Part shown: piece after piece, positions 40,901 to 50,825 of the stretch | Layout: each line of letters opens with the position of its first letter | Position numbering within the stretch: position 1 is the first letter of the stretch | From: an uncultured Bartonella sp. | GTDB taxonomy: Bacteria; Pseudomonadota; Alphaproteobacteria; Rhizobiales; Rhizobiaceae | Reading direction: 5' to 3' | DNA: 64,000 bases | Assembly (NCBI GenBank): GCA_945285915.1 | Contig: CALYQL010000011.1 | Coordinates: 1 to 64,000, forward strand | The notes under the pieces: model-generated | Told to the model about the DNA's origin: nothing | The model's input: only the letters and a program-made list of their open reading frames with translations | Database searches by the model: none | Position numbers and translations under genes: made by a program

Positions 40901-42715
40901 TCCGCTATTAAACAGGTTGCTTCTGGCCGCTTTGGTGTGACGGCAGAATATCTTGTTAATTCGGATGTTATCCAGATTAAGGTTGCGCAAGGTGCAAAGC
41001 CTGGTGAAGGTGGACAACTACCGGGGCATAAAGTTGATGCGACCATTGCCAAAACACGTCACTCAACGCAGGGCGTTGGCTTGATTTCACCGCCGCCCCA
41101 TCATGACATTTACTCGATTGAGGATTTGGCTCAACTTATTTACGACCTTAAAAACGTTAATGAACATGCCGATATTTCCGTTAAACTTGTGTCTGAAGTT
41201 GGTGTTGGTACGGTTGCAGCTGGTGTTGCCAAGGCACGTGCAGATCATATTACAATTTCTGGATATGATGGTGGTACGGGTGCAGCACCTTTAACAGCGG
41301 TAAAACATGCTGGTTCCCCATGGGAAATGGGATTGGCGGAAACACAACAGACACTTGTTCTTAATGGGTTGCGCTCACGGGTTGCTTTACAGGTTGATGG
41401 TGGACTGCGTACGGGGCGCGACGTTGTCATCGGTGCATTGCTTGGTGCTGATGAATTTGGTTTTGCAACAGCTCCGCTTATTGCAGTTGGATGTGTTATG
41501 ATGAGAAAATGTCATCTCAATACATGTCCGGTAGGTGTTGCAACGCAGGATCCGGTTTTACGTAAGCGCTTTACTGGCATACCGGAACACGTCATCAACT
41601 TTTTCTTCTATTTGGCAGAAGAAGTTCGCGCAATATTATCTGAAATGGGCTTTAGAAAGCTTGATGACATTATCGGGCAGTCTGATTTGTTGGATAAGCA
41701 ACCTGCGATAGACCATTGGAAAGCTCATGGTCTCGATTTCAGCCGCATATTCTATAAACCCGATGCTGATAAGAAACAGATTTATCATACTGAACAGCAA
41801 CATCATCCAATCGACGACATTTTGGATAGAAAGTTGATTGAAAAATCTGCGGCAGCTCTTGATGAAAAGAAGACTGTTGAATTTGAAACGCTTGTGCGCA
41901 ATGTTGATCGGTCGGTTGGAGCCATGTTGTCCGGTGAGCTGGTCAAAAGATATCGTCACCGTGGCCTTCCGGATAACACAATCAATATCCGCTTTAAAGG
42001 CACAGCCGGTCAATCTTTCGGCGCTTTCCTAGCTAAAGGCATCACTTTTGATCTGGTGGGTGACGGCAATGACTATGTCGGCAAAGGCTTATCTGGTGGT
42101 AGAATAATAGTTCGCCCACCAGAAGATACCAATATCGTCGCAGAAGATTCTATTATCGTCGGTAATACGGTTCTCTATGGCGGCATTGAAGGGGAATGTT
42201 ATTTCCGTGGTGTTGCTGGTGAACGGTTCGCTGTCCGTAATTCGGGTGTTGCAGCGGTTGTGGAAGGTGTTGGGGATCACGGTTGTGAATATATGACCGG
42301 TGGTATCATTGTGGTAATCGGCAAGACTGGCAGAAATTTTGCTGCTGGTATGTCTGGTGGCGTTGCCTATGTACTTGATGAGGCAGGCGATTTCGCTCAA
42401 CGGTGTAATATGGCTATGGTTGAGCTTGAACCAGTGCCAGAAGAAGACGATATGCTGGAGCGGCTTCACCACCACGGCGGCGATTTGATGCATAAAGGTC
42501 GTGTCGATGTGTCCGCCAATATGACGCATCATGATGAGGAACGGCTTGCACAAATGATTGCCAACCATCATCATTATACAGGTTCAAAACGGGCGAAAGA
42601 AATTCTCGATAATTGGGAACATTACCGACCAAAATTCGTAAAAGTTATGCCGGTTGAATACCGCCGTGCTTTGGAAGAAATGGAACAAATGCGTATGGAA
42701 ACGGCTGCGGAATAA
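37988..42715 (+). CDS. gltB: Glutamate synthase (NADPH) large subunit
   Basis: Makes glutamate from glutamine and 2-oxoglutarate with GltD. The 1575-residue protein has an N-terminal propeptide of 47 residues before Cys48 ([10 protein letters not shown]), the Ntn glutaminase nucleophile. A central domain, an FMN-binding synthase domain ([18 protein letters not shown], then [11 protein letters not shown]) and the 3Fe-4S Cys cluster ([17 protein letters not shown]) follow, and the C-terminal GXGXG beta-helix reads [20 protein letters not shown]. All key parts are intact. gltD follows after 46 bases. Confidence 0.97.
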   Translation: MTNSIDLGNNISQNGSASLSYVKNGEFHAMGLPRAQGLYSPKNEHDACGVGFIAHMKNHKSHKIVEDGLFMLENLTHRGAVGADPLVGDGAGILVQIPDRFYRAVMEEEGVQLPKLGQYAVGHIFMPRDEALRAHIEQIVKEVIASEGQHFIAFRDVPVDNSSLSKAPAIAATEPVHRQVFIGRDPSIKSDDDFERRLFVLRKVISNRIFHETGGRDNGFYIVSMSSRTVIYKGMFLAFQVGAYYNDLRDERFESAVALVHQRFSTNTFPSWKLAHPYRMIAHNGEINTLRGNVNWMAARQASVDSELFGNDISKLWPISYEGQSDTACFDNALEFLCQGGYSLPHAMMMLIPEAWAGNPFMDDQRRSFYEYHASLMEPWDGPAAVAFTDGRKIGATLDRNGLRPARYIVTDDDYVIMASESGVLPVEEKHIVKKWRLQPGKMLLIDMEKGCIVSDEEIKSEIAAKHPYRKWLENTQLILEDLAPVEPRSLRKDVSLLDRQQAFGYTQEDKKLLLSPMATTGQEPIGSMGADTPISAMSDKSKLLYTYFKQNFAQVTNPPIDPIREELVMSLVSFIGPRPNIFDLVGTSRRKRLEVRQPILTNGDLEKIRAIGQTEDHFDTKTIDITYSVQEGAAGLEGAIERLCERAEAAVHGGYNIIILSDRQIGPDRIPIPALLATAAVHHHLIRKGLRTSVGLVIETGEPREIHHFCCLAGFGAEAINPYLAFDTLIDMHKRGEFPKEVEEHEVVYRYIKSIGKGILKVMSKMGISTYQSYCGAQIFDAVGLKQSFIDKYFTGTATTIEGVDLKQIAGETVKRHTSAFSKDPVLENALDVGGEYAYRIRGETHIWTPDAIADLQHSVRTSNPELFTAYSRRVDGETARAKTIRGLFKIKTAEERGAKAVPLEEVEPASEIVKRFSTGAMSFGSISREAHTTLARAMNKIGGKSNTGEGGEVSERFYPLPDGTPNPERSAIKQVASGRFGVTAEYLVNSDVIQIKVAQGAKPGEGGQLPGHKVDATIAKTRHSTQGVGLISPPPHHDIYSIEDLAQLIYDLKNVNEHADISVKLVSEVGVGTVAAGVAKARADHITISGYDGGTGAAPLTAVKHAGSPWEMGLAETQQTLVLNGLRSRVALQVDGGLRTGRDVVIGALLGADEFGFATAPLIAVGCVMMRKCHLNTCPVGVATQDPVLRKRFTGIPEHVINFFFYLAEEVRAILSEMGFRKLDDIIGQSDLLDKQPAIDHWKAHGLDFSRIFYKPDADKKQIYHTEQQHHPIDDILDRKLIEKSAAALDEKKTVEFETLVRNVDRSVGAMLSGELVKRYRHRGLPDNTINIRFKGTAGQSFGAFLAKGITFDLVGDGNDYVGKGLSGGRIIVRPPEDTNIVAEDSIIVGNTVLYGGIEGECYFRGVAGERFAVRNSGVAAVVEGVGDHGCEYMTGGIIVVIGKTGRNFAAGMSGGVAYVLDEAGDFAQRCNMAMVELEPVPEEDDMLERLHHHGGDLMHKGRVDVSANMTHHDEERLAQMIANHHHYTGSKRAKEILDNWEHYRPKFVKVMPVEYRRALEEMEQMRMETAAE

Positions 42716-42761
42716 AGTCTGTTCATCATTACAACGCAAATATTTAATACGGGAACAACAA

Positions 42762-44216
42762 ATGGGTAAAGTAACCGGATTTCTCGAAATAGATCGCCAA
42801 TCGCAAAAGTATCAGCCAGCGTCCGATCGTATTCGTCACTTTCGCGAATTCAACATTCCGATGACGGAAGGTGAAGTGCAAAAACAAGCTGCTCGCTGTA
42901 TGGATTGTGGTATACCATATTGCCATGGTTCAACCGGCTGCCCTGTTAACAATCAAATACCAGACTGGAATGACCTTGTTTATAAAGGAAAATGGGAAGA
43001 TGCGATAAGAAATCTATTATCGACCAATAATTTTCCAGAATTCACAGGACGTGTATGCCCATCGCCTTGTGAGGAGGCTTGTACCCTGAATTTGCAGGAT
43101 GTACCTGTCACCATCAAGATGGTTGAGCAGACACTAGCCGATAAGGCTTTTTCACTTGGTTATTTTGCGCCACAGGCAATTGAAACGAAAACAGGCAAAA
43201 GAGTTGCGATTATTGGCTCTGGACCATCGGGCTTGGCCGCTGCACAACAATTGGCACGGGCTGGTCATATGGTCGATGTTTATGAGCGCGAAAGTAAGCC
43301 AGGTGGCCTACTTCGTTATGGTATTCCTGACTTTAAAATGGAAAAACATCTTATCGATCGGCGTATTGAGCAGTTGGAAGGTGAGGGCGTTACCTTTTAT
43401 TGTGGCATGAATGTAGGTGTTGATAATTCGATAGAAGATCTACTTCGTGATTATGATGCCGTGCTTTATTGTGGTGGCTCTGAACAGCCAAGAGCCGTAG
43501 ATATTCCAGGTGTTAACTTTCACGGTGTTTATGATGCTATGCATTTTCTAGTGCAGCAAAATAAGCGTGTTGGTCGTGAAAATATTGAATCGGTTGGTTG
43601 GCCATGTCCTCCAGTTACGGCCGACGGAAAACATGTTGTTGTTGTGGGTGGGGGTGATACTGCATCGGACTGCGTCGGCACAGCATTTAGACAAGGGGCA
43701 GTGAAAGTTACACAGCTTGATATTCGTCCGCAACCACCCGAAAAAGAAGATAAGTTGAGTGTTTGGCCATATTGGGCAACAAAGATGCGGACATCCACAA
43801 GTCAGGCAGAGGGTGCGGATCGAGAATTCCAAGTCGCCACACTGGAATTTATCGCTGAAGATGGTCAATTAACCCATGTAAAATGTTGTCAAGTTGATGA
43901 ACAACGTAAACCAATTGCCGGTTCTGAATTTTTCATAAGAGCTGATTTGGCTTTTATCGCGATTGGATTTGCAGGACCATTTGAAAAGGGTATTTGCTCA
44001 GAATTAGGTGAAAAACTTAAAATCAGAACAGATCGCCGCGGCGGACGTTCTATCATTGCCAATGATGTAGACTACCAGACAAGCGTCGATAAACTCTTTA
44101 CTGCAGGAGATATCAGGCGAGGGCAGTCATTGGTGGTATGGGCTATCCGCGAAGGGCGTCAAGCAGCACATGCAATTGATAAATTTTTAATGGGAAATAC
44201 TCTATTACCACGCTAA
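42762..44216 (+). CDS. gltD: Glutamate synthase small subunit
   Basis: NADPH-oxidising partner of GltB. The 484-residue flavoprotein has N-terminal Cys clusters for 4Fe-4S centres (CMDCGIPYCHGSTGCPVNN and CPSPCEEAC), the FAD motif AIIGSGPSGLAAAQQLARAG near residue 150 and the NADPH motif VVVGGGDTASDCVGTA near residue 290. The frame is open upstream to 42654, but the ATG at 42762 with GGGAA upstream gives the standard MGKVTGFLE start. A terminator follows. Confidence 0.96.
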   Translation: MGKVTGFLEIDRQSQKYQPASDRIRHFREFNIPMTEGEVQKQAARCMDCGIPYCHGSTGCPVNNQIPDWNDLVYKGKWEDAIRNLLSTNNFPEFTGRVCPSPCEEACTLNLQDVPVTIKMVEQTLADKAFSLGYFAPQAIETKTGKRVAIIGSGPSGLAAAQQLARAGHMVDVYERESKPGGLLRYGIPDFKMEKHLIDRRIEQLEGEGVTFYCGMNVGVDNSIEDLLRDYDAVLYCGGSEQPRAVDIPGVNFHGVYDAMHFLVQQNKRVGRENIESVGWPCPPVTADGKHVVVVGGGDTASDCVGTAFRQGAVKVTQLDIRPQPPEKEDKLSVWPYWATKMRTSTSQAEGADREFQVATLEFIAEDGQLTHVKCCQVDEQRKPIAGSEFFIRADLAFIAIGFAGPFEKGICSELGEKLKIRTDRRGGRSIIANDVDYQTSVDKLFTAGDIRRGQSLVVWAIREGRQAAHAIDKFLMGNTLLPR

Positions 44217-44269
44217 TTTGTCGCGGTTAATTATATCTCAGTTGACTATCATATGGCAGATTAACAATG

Positions 44270-44307
44270 AAGGCTTTTGCGAATTGAACTTCGTGAAAGC
44301 CTTTTTG
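44270..44307 (+). terminator. Terminator of gltBD
   Basis: AAGGCTTT (44270-44277) pairs with AAAGCCTT (44296-44303), extended inwards by TGCGAA/TTCGTG with two G-U pairs. It is followed by TTTTTG. Confidence 0.85.
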
Positions 44308-44626
44308 TTTATCAATGATATTATTCCAGAACTATGTATTGAAATTAATGTTAGCAGATAGAGATATTCAAAAATATGAGACGCGTTTAAAAGATGAAGC
44401 TTTATCCTTTTTGGGCGGCATGAATTTATATTTTTGTTGCCACTAATACAGTTCAGCCGGTTTAATTCTGCTATTCAGCAATAATATAATGTTGCCCATT
44501 ATCCTTCATACATCTCAACTCGTATCCATTTGACAAATTAAATCTGCGATAGCGAACTGTTTTCAATGCTTTCATTATAATTGTGCAATGTTTATGAGGG
44601 GAAGCCATCGTCTACGCGAAAAAGAA
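44308..44626. other. Gene-free stretch between gltD and tRNA-Pro
   Basis: About 320 bases, AT-rich, with no convincing open frame or RNA structure. It lies downstream of both the gltBD terminator and the minus-strand tRNA-Pro. Confidence 0.45.
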
Positions 44627-44703
<77 letters not shown>

Positions 44704-45276
44704 TTTCCATAAAAAGCCCTATGATAATAGAACCTTAAAGGCAAGGAGAAATTTATAAAAATGTGATATTGGCACGTTTATTCGAATTATTATCATAAAC
44801 TTTCTTCATATGTGAATACACAGTAACGCAAATGATTTTTAGTAAAATATTTCTTATAAAATGATTTTTAAGCATTAAAACCACTTAAAAAATAACGATA
44901 TATCTATGTATTTTACGATATAAAAATCTAATTATTTTCGCATGATAAAATATTATTTTAATTTATTTTTAATATAATACAATAATTGATTTTTTTATAT
45001 AAAATTATGTTTTAATTTTATTGTATTTAAAATAAAAATACACAATAAAAATAAATTTTAAAATAATTAATTTAAAATATTTAACCAGCTAAATTTTAAT
45101 TACTATATTCATACAAATTTTTATGTATATTTTTGTTTTTAAATCGAATCAATTGTTGATAACTTGTAGTTTTTATCAATATTTGTCAATAAAAAACAAC
45201 TTAAACTTGTATTAACTAGAGATATCTCTAAGCAAATCAATACCCTAATAACAATTTAATTGCTGGAGATGAGGTT
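44704..45276. other. Extremely AT-rich leader upstream of nirK
   Basis: About 570 bases with almost no G or C between about 44800 and 45200, much more AT-rich than the rest of the window. I see no coding frame. Near the gene are an ATCAA-TTG-TTGAT repeat (45148-45160) and a perfect 14-base palindrome (45217-45230). I did not find a canonical FNR/NNR box (TTGAT-N4-ATCAA). Confidence 0.55.
45217..45230. promoter_or_regulatory. 14-base perfect palindrome, possible operator of nirK
   Basis: TAGAGATATCTCTA is its own reverse complement and lies 46 bases before the nirK start. A TTGTCA hexamer at 45183-45188 could be a -35 just upstream. The regulator is unknown. Confidence 0.4.
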
Positions 45277-46419
45277 ATGAGTTATTCCCCAAAAGTTAGT
45301 AGACGTACAATTTTAGCAGGAGCCGCAGCTACTGGGTTAATTGTTCCAACCCTTGCATCTGCAGGCGAAAAAAAGGGCAATACTGTTGAAAAAACAGCGC
45401 CAAATGCGACGAACGTGGATTTTGACAAGTTAAAACGTGTCAAAGTAGAGCTTGTTGCGCCACCTTTTGTCCACGCGCATGAACAAAGCGTATCCGATGA
45501 GCCAAGAATTGTTGAATTCACAATGTATTGTGAAGAAAAAAAGATTACTTTGGATGATAAAGGAACAGAAGTTTGGGCAATGACGTTTAATGGCTCGGTA
45601 CCTGGACCATTATTGGTTGTCCATGAGGGGGATTATGTTGAACTTACACTTATTAATCCCAAAACAAATTCGTTAACACACAATATTGATTTTCATGCTT
45701 CGACTGGTGCAATGGGTGGTGGTGACCTTACGGTCATTGAACCTGGGCAGAAAGTTGTCCTTCGCTTCAAAGCAGATAGAGCAGGAACATTTGTATATCA
45801 CTGTGCTGCGCCCGGTATGGTACCTTGGCATGTTACAAGTGGTATGAACGGCGCTATTATGGTATTGCCACGCAAAGGTTTGACAGACGGCAATGGAAAA
45901 CCCTTAAAATATGACCGCGTCTATTACATTGGCGAGCAAGATTTTTACATTCCTAAAGATAAAGACGGAAAATATAAATCCTATGAGTCGATCGCTGATA
46001 GTTACGATGATATGTGTGAGGTCATGCGCACTTTATTGCCCTCACACGTTGTGTTTAATGGCGCTGTCGGTGCACTAACAGGCGACCATGCTTTAAAAGC
46101 GAAGGTCGGTGAAACTGTCTTATTTGTTCATTCACAAGCAAACCGCGATACACGGCCGCATCTTATTGGTGGGCATGGCGATTATGTATGGCAAAGTGGT
46201 AAGTTTAAAAATCCTCCGCTGCGTGACATGGAAACGTGGTTTGTGCCAGGAGGAGCCGCGGCCGCTGCTCTTTACACCTTCAAACAACCGGGGCGTTATG
46301 TATATCTAAATCATGACTTGATTGAAGCGTTCGAACTTGGTGCTGCGGCGCATGTGAAAGTTGAAGGTGAGTGGAATGATAATCTGATGAAACAGCTCGT
46401 AAAACCAACAGAAATCTAA
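45277..46419 (+). CDS. nirK: Copper-containing nitrite reductase
   Basis: Reduces nitrite to nitric oxide in the periplasm. The 380-residue protein has a Tat signal ([13 protein letters not shown], ending TLASA) and two cupredoxin domains. Type 1 copper ligands appear in [18 protein letters not shown] (Cys, His, Met) with a further His in the HNIDFH motif. That motif, the YHC His and a His in [13 protein letters not shown] form the type 2 catalytic site, so all ligands seem present. The ribosome site GGAGATGAGG precedes the ATG. No nirV, nor or nnrR gene is adjacent. A cytochrome c gene on the other strand is a plausible electron donor. A terminator follows at 46503. Confidence 0.96.
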   Translation: MSYSPKVSRRTILAGAAATGLIVPTLASAGEKKGNTVEKTAPNATNVDFDKLKRVKVELVAPPFVHAHEQSVSDEPRIVEFTMYCEEKKITLDDKGTEVWAMTFNGSVPGPLLVVHEGDYVELTLINPKTNSLTHNIDFHASTGAMGGGDLTVIEPGQKVVLRFKADRAGTFVYHCAAPGMVPWHVTSGMNGAIMVLPRKGLTDGNGKPLKYDRVYYIGEQDFYIPKDKDGKYKSYESIADSYDDMCEVMRTLLPSHVVFNGAVGALTGDHALKAKVGETVLFVHSQANRDTRPHLIGGHGDYVWQSGKFKNPPLRDMETWFVPGGAAAAALYTFKQPGRYVYLNHDLIEAFELGAAAHVKVEGEWNDNLMKQLVKPTEI

Positions 46420-46502
46420 CCAATTCATATAAAATCGAATCGACAGCAAACTTGAGACTAAATTTGTTTCAGTCACTGTTTGATTTATTTTCAAACGACG
46501 TT

Positions 46503-46524
46503 AAAGGGCATTTTTGCCCTTTTT
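46503..46524 (+). terminator. Terminator after nirK
   Basis: An 8-bp perfect stem, AAAGGGCA (46503-46510) with TGCCCTTT (46515-46522), a TTTT loop and more Ts. Confidence 0.9.
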
Positions 46525-46702
46525 CTTTTTTAATCTTCTAACTTATGAGAGCCTGCCGATCGTTCTAATTTTACTGGAAGTCTGTACGTGAGGGGCAGAT
46601 AAGCATGTTTATTCAAATGCTCAAATTAGAATCCGGTAAGCTTTTTCTGGGTAAATAAATGCAGCATGATTGCTAATATTGAGGAATGCGCATTGTAACT
46701 TG

Positions 46703-47104
46703 CTATTTAGTGTTGTCTGTTTCTCTTGCAGCGTCCTGCAAATAGGCGATCAGATCATCAATTTCAGTATCGTCCTTGATTTTTATCGACGCCATGCGTG
46801 TGCCTTTAACCATTGCCTGTGGGTTATGGAGAAAGTTTAAAAGGTTTTCTTTAGTCCAAACCAAACCACCTTTTCCAGCCTCTGTCATCGCTGAAGAAAA
46901 ACGATAACCTTCTATCGATCCGGCTTGACGTCCAATCACACCTTTTAACGTGGGGCCAATTTTATTTTCAGTTTTATCGGCGTAATGACAGGCAGTGCAG
47001 CGTTTAAATATTATTTTTCCGTTTTCGGGATCAGCGGCGTTAGATAGATCAATAATTCCGCAAAAAATCATACCAAAACCAAAAAAATATTTTAAAAGCC
47101 GCAT
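46703..47104 (-). CDS. Small class I cytochrome c
   Basis: A 133-residue exported c-type cytochrome. The signal peptide covers about residues 1-23, ending SNAADPENG. One heme site CTACH follows, then the family region KIGPTLKGVIGRQAG, and the distal Met ligand in MVKGTRMASIKI. This is the soluble cytochrome c2/c550 type that shuttles electrons in the periplasm. Its place next to nirK on the opposite strand suggests, but does not show, a role as donor to NirK. Confidence 0.87.
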   Translation of the reverse strand: MRLLKYFFGFGMIFCGIIDLSNAADPENGKIIFKRCTACHYADKTENKIGPTLKGVIGRQAGSIEGYRFSSAMTEAGKGGLVWTKENLLNFLHNPQAMVKGTRMASIKIKDDTEIDDLIAYLQDAARETDNTK

Positions 47105-47284
47105 TCGTTTTTTACCTTAGGTGATGGCTTAAAATGTCAACATTATTGTAATTCGTTATCCCATACTTATATTGCATAAATAACAATAGCGGATAATATG
47201 TTAAAGGTATTTTCATGATCCTTTATCAAATGTCATATAGCCCCGATATAAAACGTTTAAAAAAACAAGGACAGGAAGAGTGAT

Positions 47285-47656
47285 ATGGCGCGTTTTTCAG
47301 TCATAAAAATGACAGATGCAGCACAAAACCGCGTGAAAGAAATTATGGAAAACAATGATGCTTACGGCATTATTGTTGGGGTGAAAAAAGGCGGTTGCGC
47401 CGGCATGGAGTATACTGTTGATTTGGCAAAAGATGCTGTCGAAAATGCGGATGTTGTCGAGCAGGATGGTGCACGGGTTTATGTATCAAAGGATGCAACG
47501 CTCTTTTTGCTTGGAACACAAATTGATTATGAAACAACAACGCTTCATACTGGATTTGTATTTAATAACCCGAACCAAACTTCCGCATGCGGTTGTGGGC
47601 TTTCTGTGGAGATTAGGCCAGTTTCGCAACAAGCGCTCAATGATGTGAGCAATTAA
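47285..47656 (+). CDS. sufA: A-type iron-sulfur carrier (SufA/IscA)
   Basis: A 123-residue Fe-S carrier/scaffold. Conserved Cys are in KKGGCAGMEYTVD near residue 39 and SACGCGLSVEI near residues 103-105, the three ligands of the family. The ribosome site AGGAAGAG lies just upstream. In most rhizobia sufA ends a suf operon. Here it stands alone, with a 22-codon open frame (47215-47283) stopping one base before its start. Confidence 0.88.
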   Translation: MARFSVIKMTDAAQNRVKEIMENNDAYGIIVGVKKGGCAGMEYTVDLAKDAVENADVVEQDGARVYVSKDATLFLLGTQIDYETTTLHTGFVFNNPNQTSACGCGLSVEIRPVSQQALNDVSN

Positions 47657-47722
47657 TCACATAATTCCCGTTAGAAAGGTTAGACACCGTAAAGACTGTG
47701 ATTGATGTGTATTAGCTGTTCC

Positions 47723-48544
47723 CTATTTCTTAGTTTTGGCTTTATCCCACAGTGCTTCAAGTTCTTGTAAATCAGCGTCAGTCAATGGTTTATTTTCTTC
47801 TGCAAGCGATTTTTCAATAAAATCAAAGCGATTACGAAATTTCTGATTTGTTCTTAAAAGAGCTTTTTGTGGATCAATATCTAGCTTTCGAGCCAGATTG
47901 ATCAACACAAAATAGATATCACCTAATTCCGCTTCTATCTGATCTCGATCGTTTAATGAAATAGCTTCTTTAAGTTCGCTAATTTCTTCGATCATTTTAT
48001 CGAAAATAGGTTGAGGCGTAGCCCAATCAAATCCAATAGTCGCTGCTTTTTCTTGTAAAGCTTTAGCTTCTTTTTCCGCAGGCTGCGCTGTCTTTACCTT
48101 CCCAAGAAATCCTTTTTTCGTATCATCAGCCAATCCTGCTGCTTGGCGCCTTTCTATACGCTCTGCTTTCTCTTGGCTTTTAATATCTTCCCATTGTCCT
48201 TTTAACAAACCAATTTGGCGCTGTTCTTTCGAACCAAAAACATGTGGATGGCGGCGCAACATCTTTTTTGTTATTGCGAAAACAACATCACCAAAATTGA
48301 AACTGCCTTCTTCCTCGGCCAAGCGCGCGTAATAAACTACCTGTAACAAGAGGTCACCAAGTTCATCACATAAATCAATTCGGTCACCGCGTTGTATTGC
48401 ATCAGCGACTTCGTAAACTTCTTCGATTGTATAAGGAATAATAGAGTTAAAATCCTGTTCTACATCCCAAGGGCAACCAGTTTCAGGGTCACGTAACATT
48501 GCCATGATTTTCAATAACTGATCAATATTCTTGGAGGGCGTCAT
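47723..48544 (-). CDS. mazG: Nucleoside triphosphate pyrophosphohydrolase MazG
   Basis: House-cleaning enzyme that hydrolyses NTPs to NMP and pyrophosphate. The 273-residue protein has two MazG domains. The N-terminal one has CPWDVEQDFNSI, then YTIEEVYEVADAI and LCDELGDLLLQVV. The C-terminal one has KMIEEISELKEAI and IEAELGDIYFVLINLARKL. The EExxE and ExxD metal sites are intact. It converges on sufA and is divergent from galE. Confidence 0.94.
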   Translation of the reverse strand: MTPSKNIDQLLKIMAMLRDPETGCPWDVEQDFNSIIPYTIEEVYEVADAIQRGDRIDLCDELGDLLLQVVYYARLAEEEGSFNFGDVVFAITKKMLRRHPHVFGSKEQRQIGLLKGQWEDIKSQEKAERIERRQAAGLADDTKKGFLGKVKTAQPAEKEAKALQEKAATIGFDWATPQPIFDKMIEEISELKEAISLNDRDQIEAELGDIYFVLINLARKLDIDPQKALLRTNQKFRNRFDFIEKSLAEENKPLTDADLQELEALWDKAKTKK

Positions 48545-48648
48545 TTTCAGTACCTTAAAATGATTTTAATGAGTATCATGCCTTGTCATTAATTAAAAAG
48601 TCTTCCATATAGCAAACATAAATCTTTGTAACCCTTGGGGATTTTTTC

Positions 48649-49656
48649 ATGAGCATTTTAGTAACAGGTGGTGCGGGGTATATCGGGTCGCATTGCTGTG
48701 TCGCATTAATCAATGCTGGCTATAATGTTGTTATAGTTGATAATTTTGACAATAGCCATCCCGAGGTGTTGAGACGAATAGAAAAGATTACCGGAGTCGC
48801 TCCTGTAAAAGAACCGGGTGATATTCGCGATAGAAGCTTTGTCGAGTCGGTGATCGAGCGACATAAATGTGATGCAGTCATTCACTTTGCCGGATTAAAG
48901 GCTGTTGGTGAATCACAACAAAGACCAGATTTGTATTATGACTGTAATGTTGTGGGCAGTTTGCGTCTTCTTCAGGCAATGAAGGCTACAGGCGTAAAAA
49001 AACTGGTCTTTTCATCAACAGCAACAGTTTATGGTGTTCCCAAATATCTACCATATGACGAAAAACACCCCCTTAATCCCGTTAGTGTTTACGGTCGCAC
49101 AAAACTGGTGGTTGAGAATATGCTGCGCGATTTTTACGCTGCAGACCCGACATGGGCTTTTTCAATATTAAGATACTTTAATCCTGTTGGAGCACATGAA
49201 AGCGGGCTTATCGGCGAAGATCCCAAGGGAATACCGAACAATCTTATGCCCATTATCGCCCAAGTCGCATCAGGACGACGTGAAAAGTTGATGATTTGGG
49301 GAAATGATTATGAAACAAAAGATGGTACTGGTGTACGCGACTACATTCATGTTGTAGATCTTGCAGAAGGTCATTTGCGGGCACTTAAGTCATTAGATGA
49401 ACCCGGTTGTAATACAGTTAACCTAGGATGCGGACGTGGTTACAGCGTGATGGACGTGATCCGTGCTTTTGAACACATATCCAATCGAAAAATAAAATAT
49501 GAAATTGCACCGCGCAGGGCAGGTGATATTGGGGAATTTTATGCCAACCCAATTACTGCTGAGAAAAATTTTAATTGGCGTGCCGAAAAAGATCTCCAAA
49601 GTATGTGCGTTGATATGTGGAATTTTCAGCTCAAAAATCCAGACGGCTATAAATAA
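48649..49656 (+). CDS. galE: UDP-glucose 4-epimerase
   Basis: Interconverts UDP-glucose and UDP-galactose for cell-surface sugars. The 335-residue extended SDR has the N-terminal NAD motif TGGAGYIGSH, the catalytic Tyr/Lys in VYGRTKLVVE and the substrate motif RYFNPVGAH. All active-site residues are present. A broken molbindin gene follows 23 bases downstream. Confidence 0.94.
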   Translation: MSILVTGGAGYIGSHCCVALINAGYNVVIVDNFDNSHPEVLRRIEKITGVAPVKEPGDIRDRSFVESVIERHKCDAVIHFAGLKAVGESQQRPDLYYDCNVVGSLRLLQAMKATGVKKLVFSSTATVYGVPKYLPYDEKHPLNPVSVYGRTKLVVENMLRDFYAADPTWAFSILRYFNPVGAHESGLIGEDPKGIPNNLMPIIAQVASGRREKLMIWGNDYETKDGTGVRDYIHVVDLAEGHLRALKSLDEPGCNTVNLGCGRGYSVMDVIRAFEHISNRKIKYEIAPRRAGDIGEFYANPITAEKNFNWRAEKDLQSMCVDMWNFQLKNPDGYK

Positions 49657-49679
49657 GCCCTGACAATAAGGAGTTTAAA

Positions 49680-49889
49680 ATGCGTATAAGTGCAAGAAAT
49701 GTTCTAAAAGGAAAGATTGTTTCGATATAAAAAGGTGCAACTACAGCCCATGTTGAGCTCGATGTTGGTGGTACTGTTGTAACAGCCGCAATCACCAGTG
49801 AGTCCATAGATGATCTGAAGTTGACCGTTGGTGAAGAAGCTGCAGCAGTTATCAAATCTTCCGATGTTATGATTGCGGTTAAAGACTAA
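49680..49889 (+). pseudogene. Molbindin (Mop/TOBE) gene with one in-frame stop
   Basis: The frame from the ATG at 49680 reads MRISARNVLKGKIVSI, then TAA at 49728-49730, then KGATTAHVELDVGGTVVTAA and on to a normal stop at 49887-49889. Ignoring the one stop, it is a complete 69-codon molybdate-binding Mop domain protein (VTAAITSESIDDL and GEEAAAVIKSSDVMIAV are typical). The stop stands where the family has Lys or Glu, so one base change (AAA or GAA to TAA) would explain it. A good ribosome site (AAGGAG) is still present and no internal restart is visible. It is a recently inactivated gene or a sequencing error. Confidence 0.85.
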
Positions 49890-49892
49890 TCT

Positions 49893-50825
49893 TTAATCAT
49901 CCCATCTTTTATGGAACCACATCCATTGGCCTGGATATTCTCTTACCCAGGCTTCAACAACATCATTCAGTTTTTGTGCCGAAGCATTAACATCAATATT
50001 TCCTGCCCCATCGCGCGGTAAATCCATACGATTATAGAGTTCCAAGCGATACCGTCCACCTTTCAGCCTAATACACCGAGCCGGATAAACATCGCAGTCA
50101 TATTGACGGGCAAGTTTTATCAACAGTGGATTGGTTCTAACGGGGCGGTTGAAGAACGTTCCTGGAATACCTCTACGAAACTTTTGATCAACCAACATCC
50201 CGACATTATCACCTTCGGAAAGTTTGGCTGCCAATGACCATGCAGCACCAGCTTTTGAAGGAACAAGGTGTCCCATTTTCGTGCGTCTGGCTCTCAACAC
50301 CTGTTTGGCTATATAAGGATTGTTGGGGGGACGAAATAATGCTGTAACATTGAGATCAAAAGTGGCGGCGCATATCGGTAGCAGTTCAAAATTACCTGTA
50401 TGAGCTGTGAAAAAGATATGAGGTTTTTTTTCTTCTCTTAGTTTGATAAAAATATCAATACCGTCAACTTCAACCAATCCAGGCTCTTTTGCATCAGGAT
50501 CAAAGTCGAATATTTTATCTAGAAAAACATATTCGGCGAATAAACGCCCCATATTCTCCCACATCTCTATTGCTGTTTGTTTTACCCAAGCCTCATCTTT
50601 TTCCGGATAGGCTTTTCTTAAATTATTGAGAGCAACTTGGTGGCGTGGCAACAACGGACCAACCACACGAGCAAACCAACAAAAAAATGCTATGCCGGCT
50701 TTGGCAGGCAAATACCGTACCACAGACAACATAGCTTTCACAAAGTGAGCCCAAGACCAGTCCCACCAGTCTTTAAGCTTGTTACGAATTCGGAACAGAA
50801 GAAGTTTGAAACGAAACTTATTCAT
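49893..50825 (-). CDS. lpxXL: Lipid A very-long-chain acyltransferase LpxXL
   Basis: A 310-residue inner-membrane acyltransferase of the LpxL/HtrB fold that attaches the 27-hydroxyoctacosanoyl chain from AcpXL to lipid A. The catalytic HX4E motif is AHTGNFELL near residue 142, with the later GMLVDQKFRRGIPGTFF motif of the family. It is the last gene of the acpXL operon, overlapping adh2XL by one base (TAATG), which fixes its identity better than sequence alone. Confidence 0.9.
   Translation of the reverse strand: MNKFRFKLLLFRIRNKLKDWWDWSWAHFVKAMLSVVRYLPAKAGIAFFCWFARVVGPLLPRHQVALNNLRKAYPEKDEAWVKQTAIEMWENMGRLFAEYVFLDKIFDFDPDAKEPGLVEVDGIDIFIKLREEKKPHIFFTAHTGNFELLPICAATFDLNVTALFRPPNNPYIAKQVLRARRTKMGHLVPSKAGAAWSLAAKLSEGDNVGMLVDQKFRRGIPGTFFNRPVRTNPLLIKLARQYDCDVYPARCIRLKGGRYRLELYNRMDLPRDGAGNIDVNASAQKLNDVVEAWVREYPGQWMWFHKRWDD

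Noticed and set aside
45148-45180. FNR/NNR box upstream of nirK
   Set aside because: ATCAA-TTG-TTGAT has the arms in the wrong order, and TTGAT...ATCAA at 45156-45179 is 14 bases apart instead of 4. It does not match the known site.
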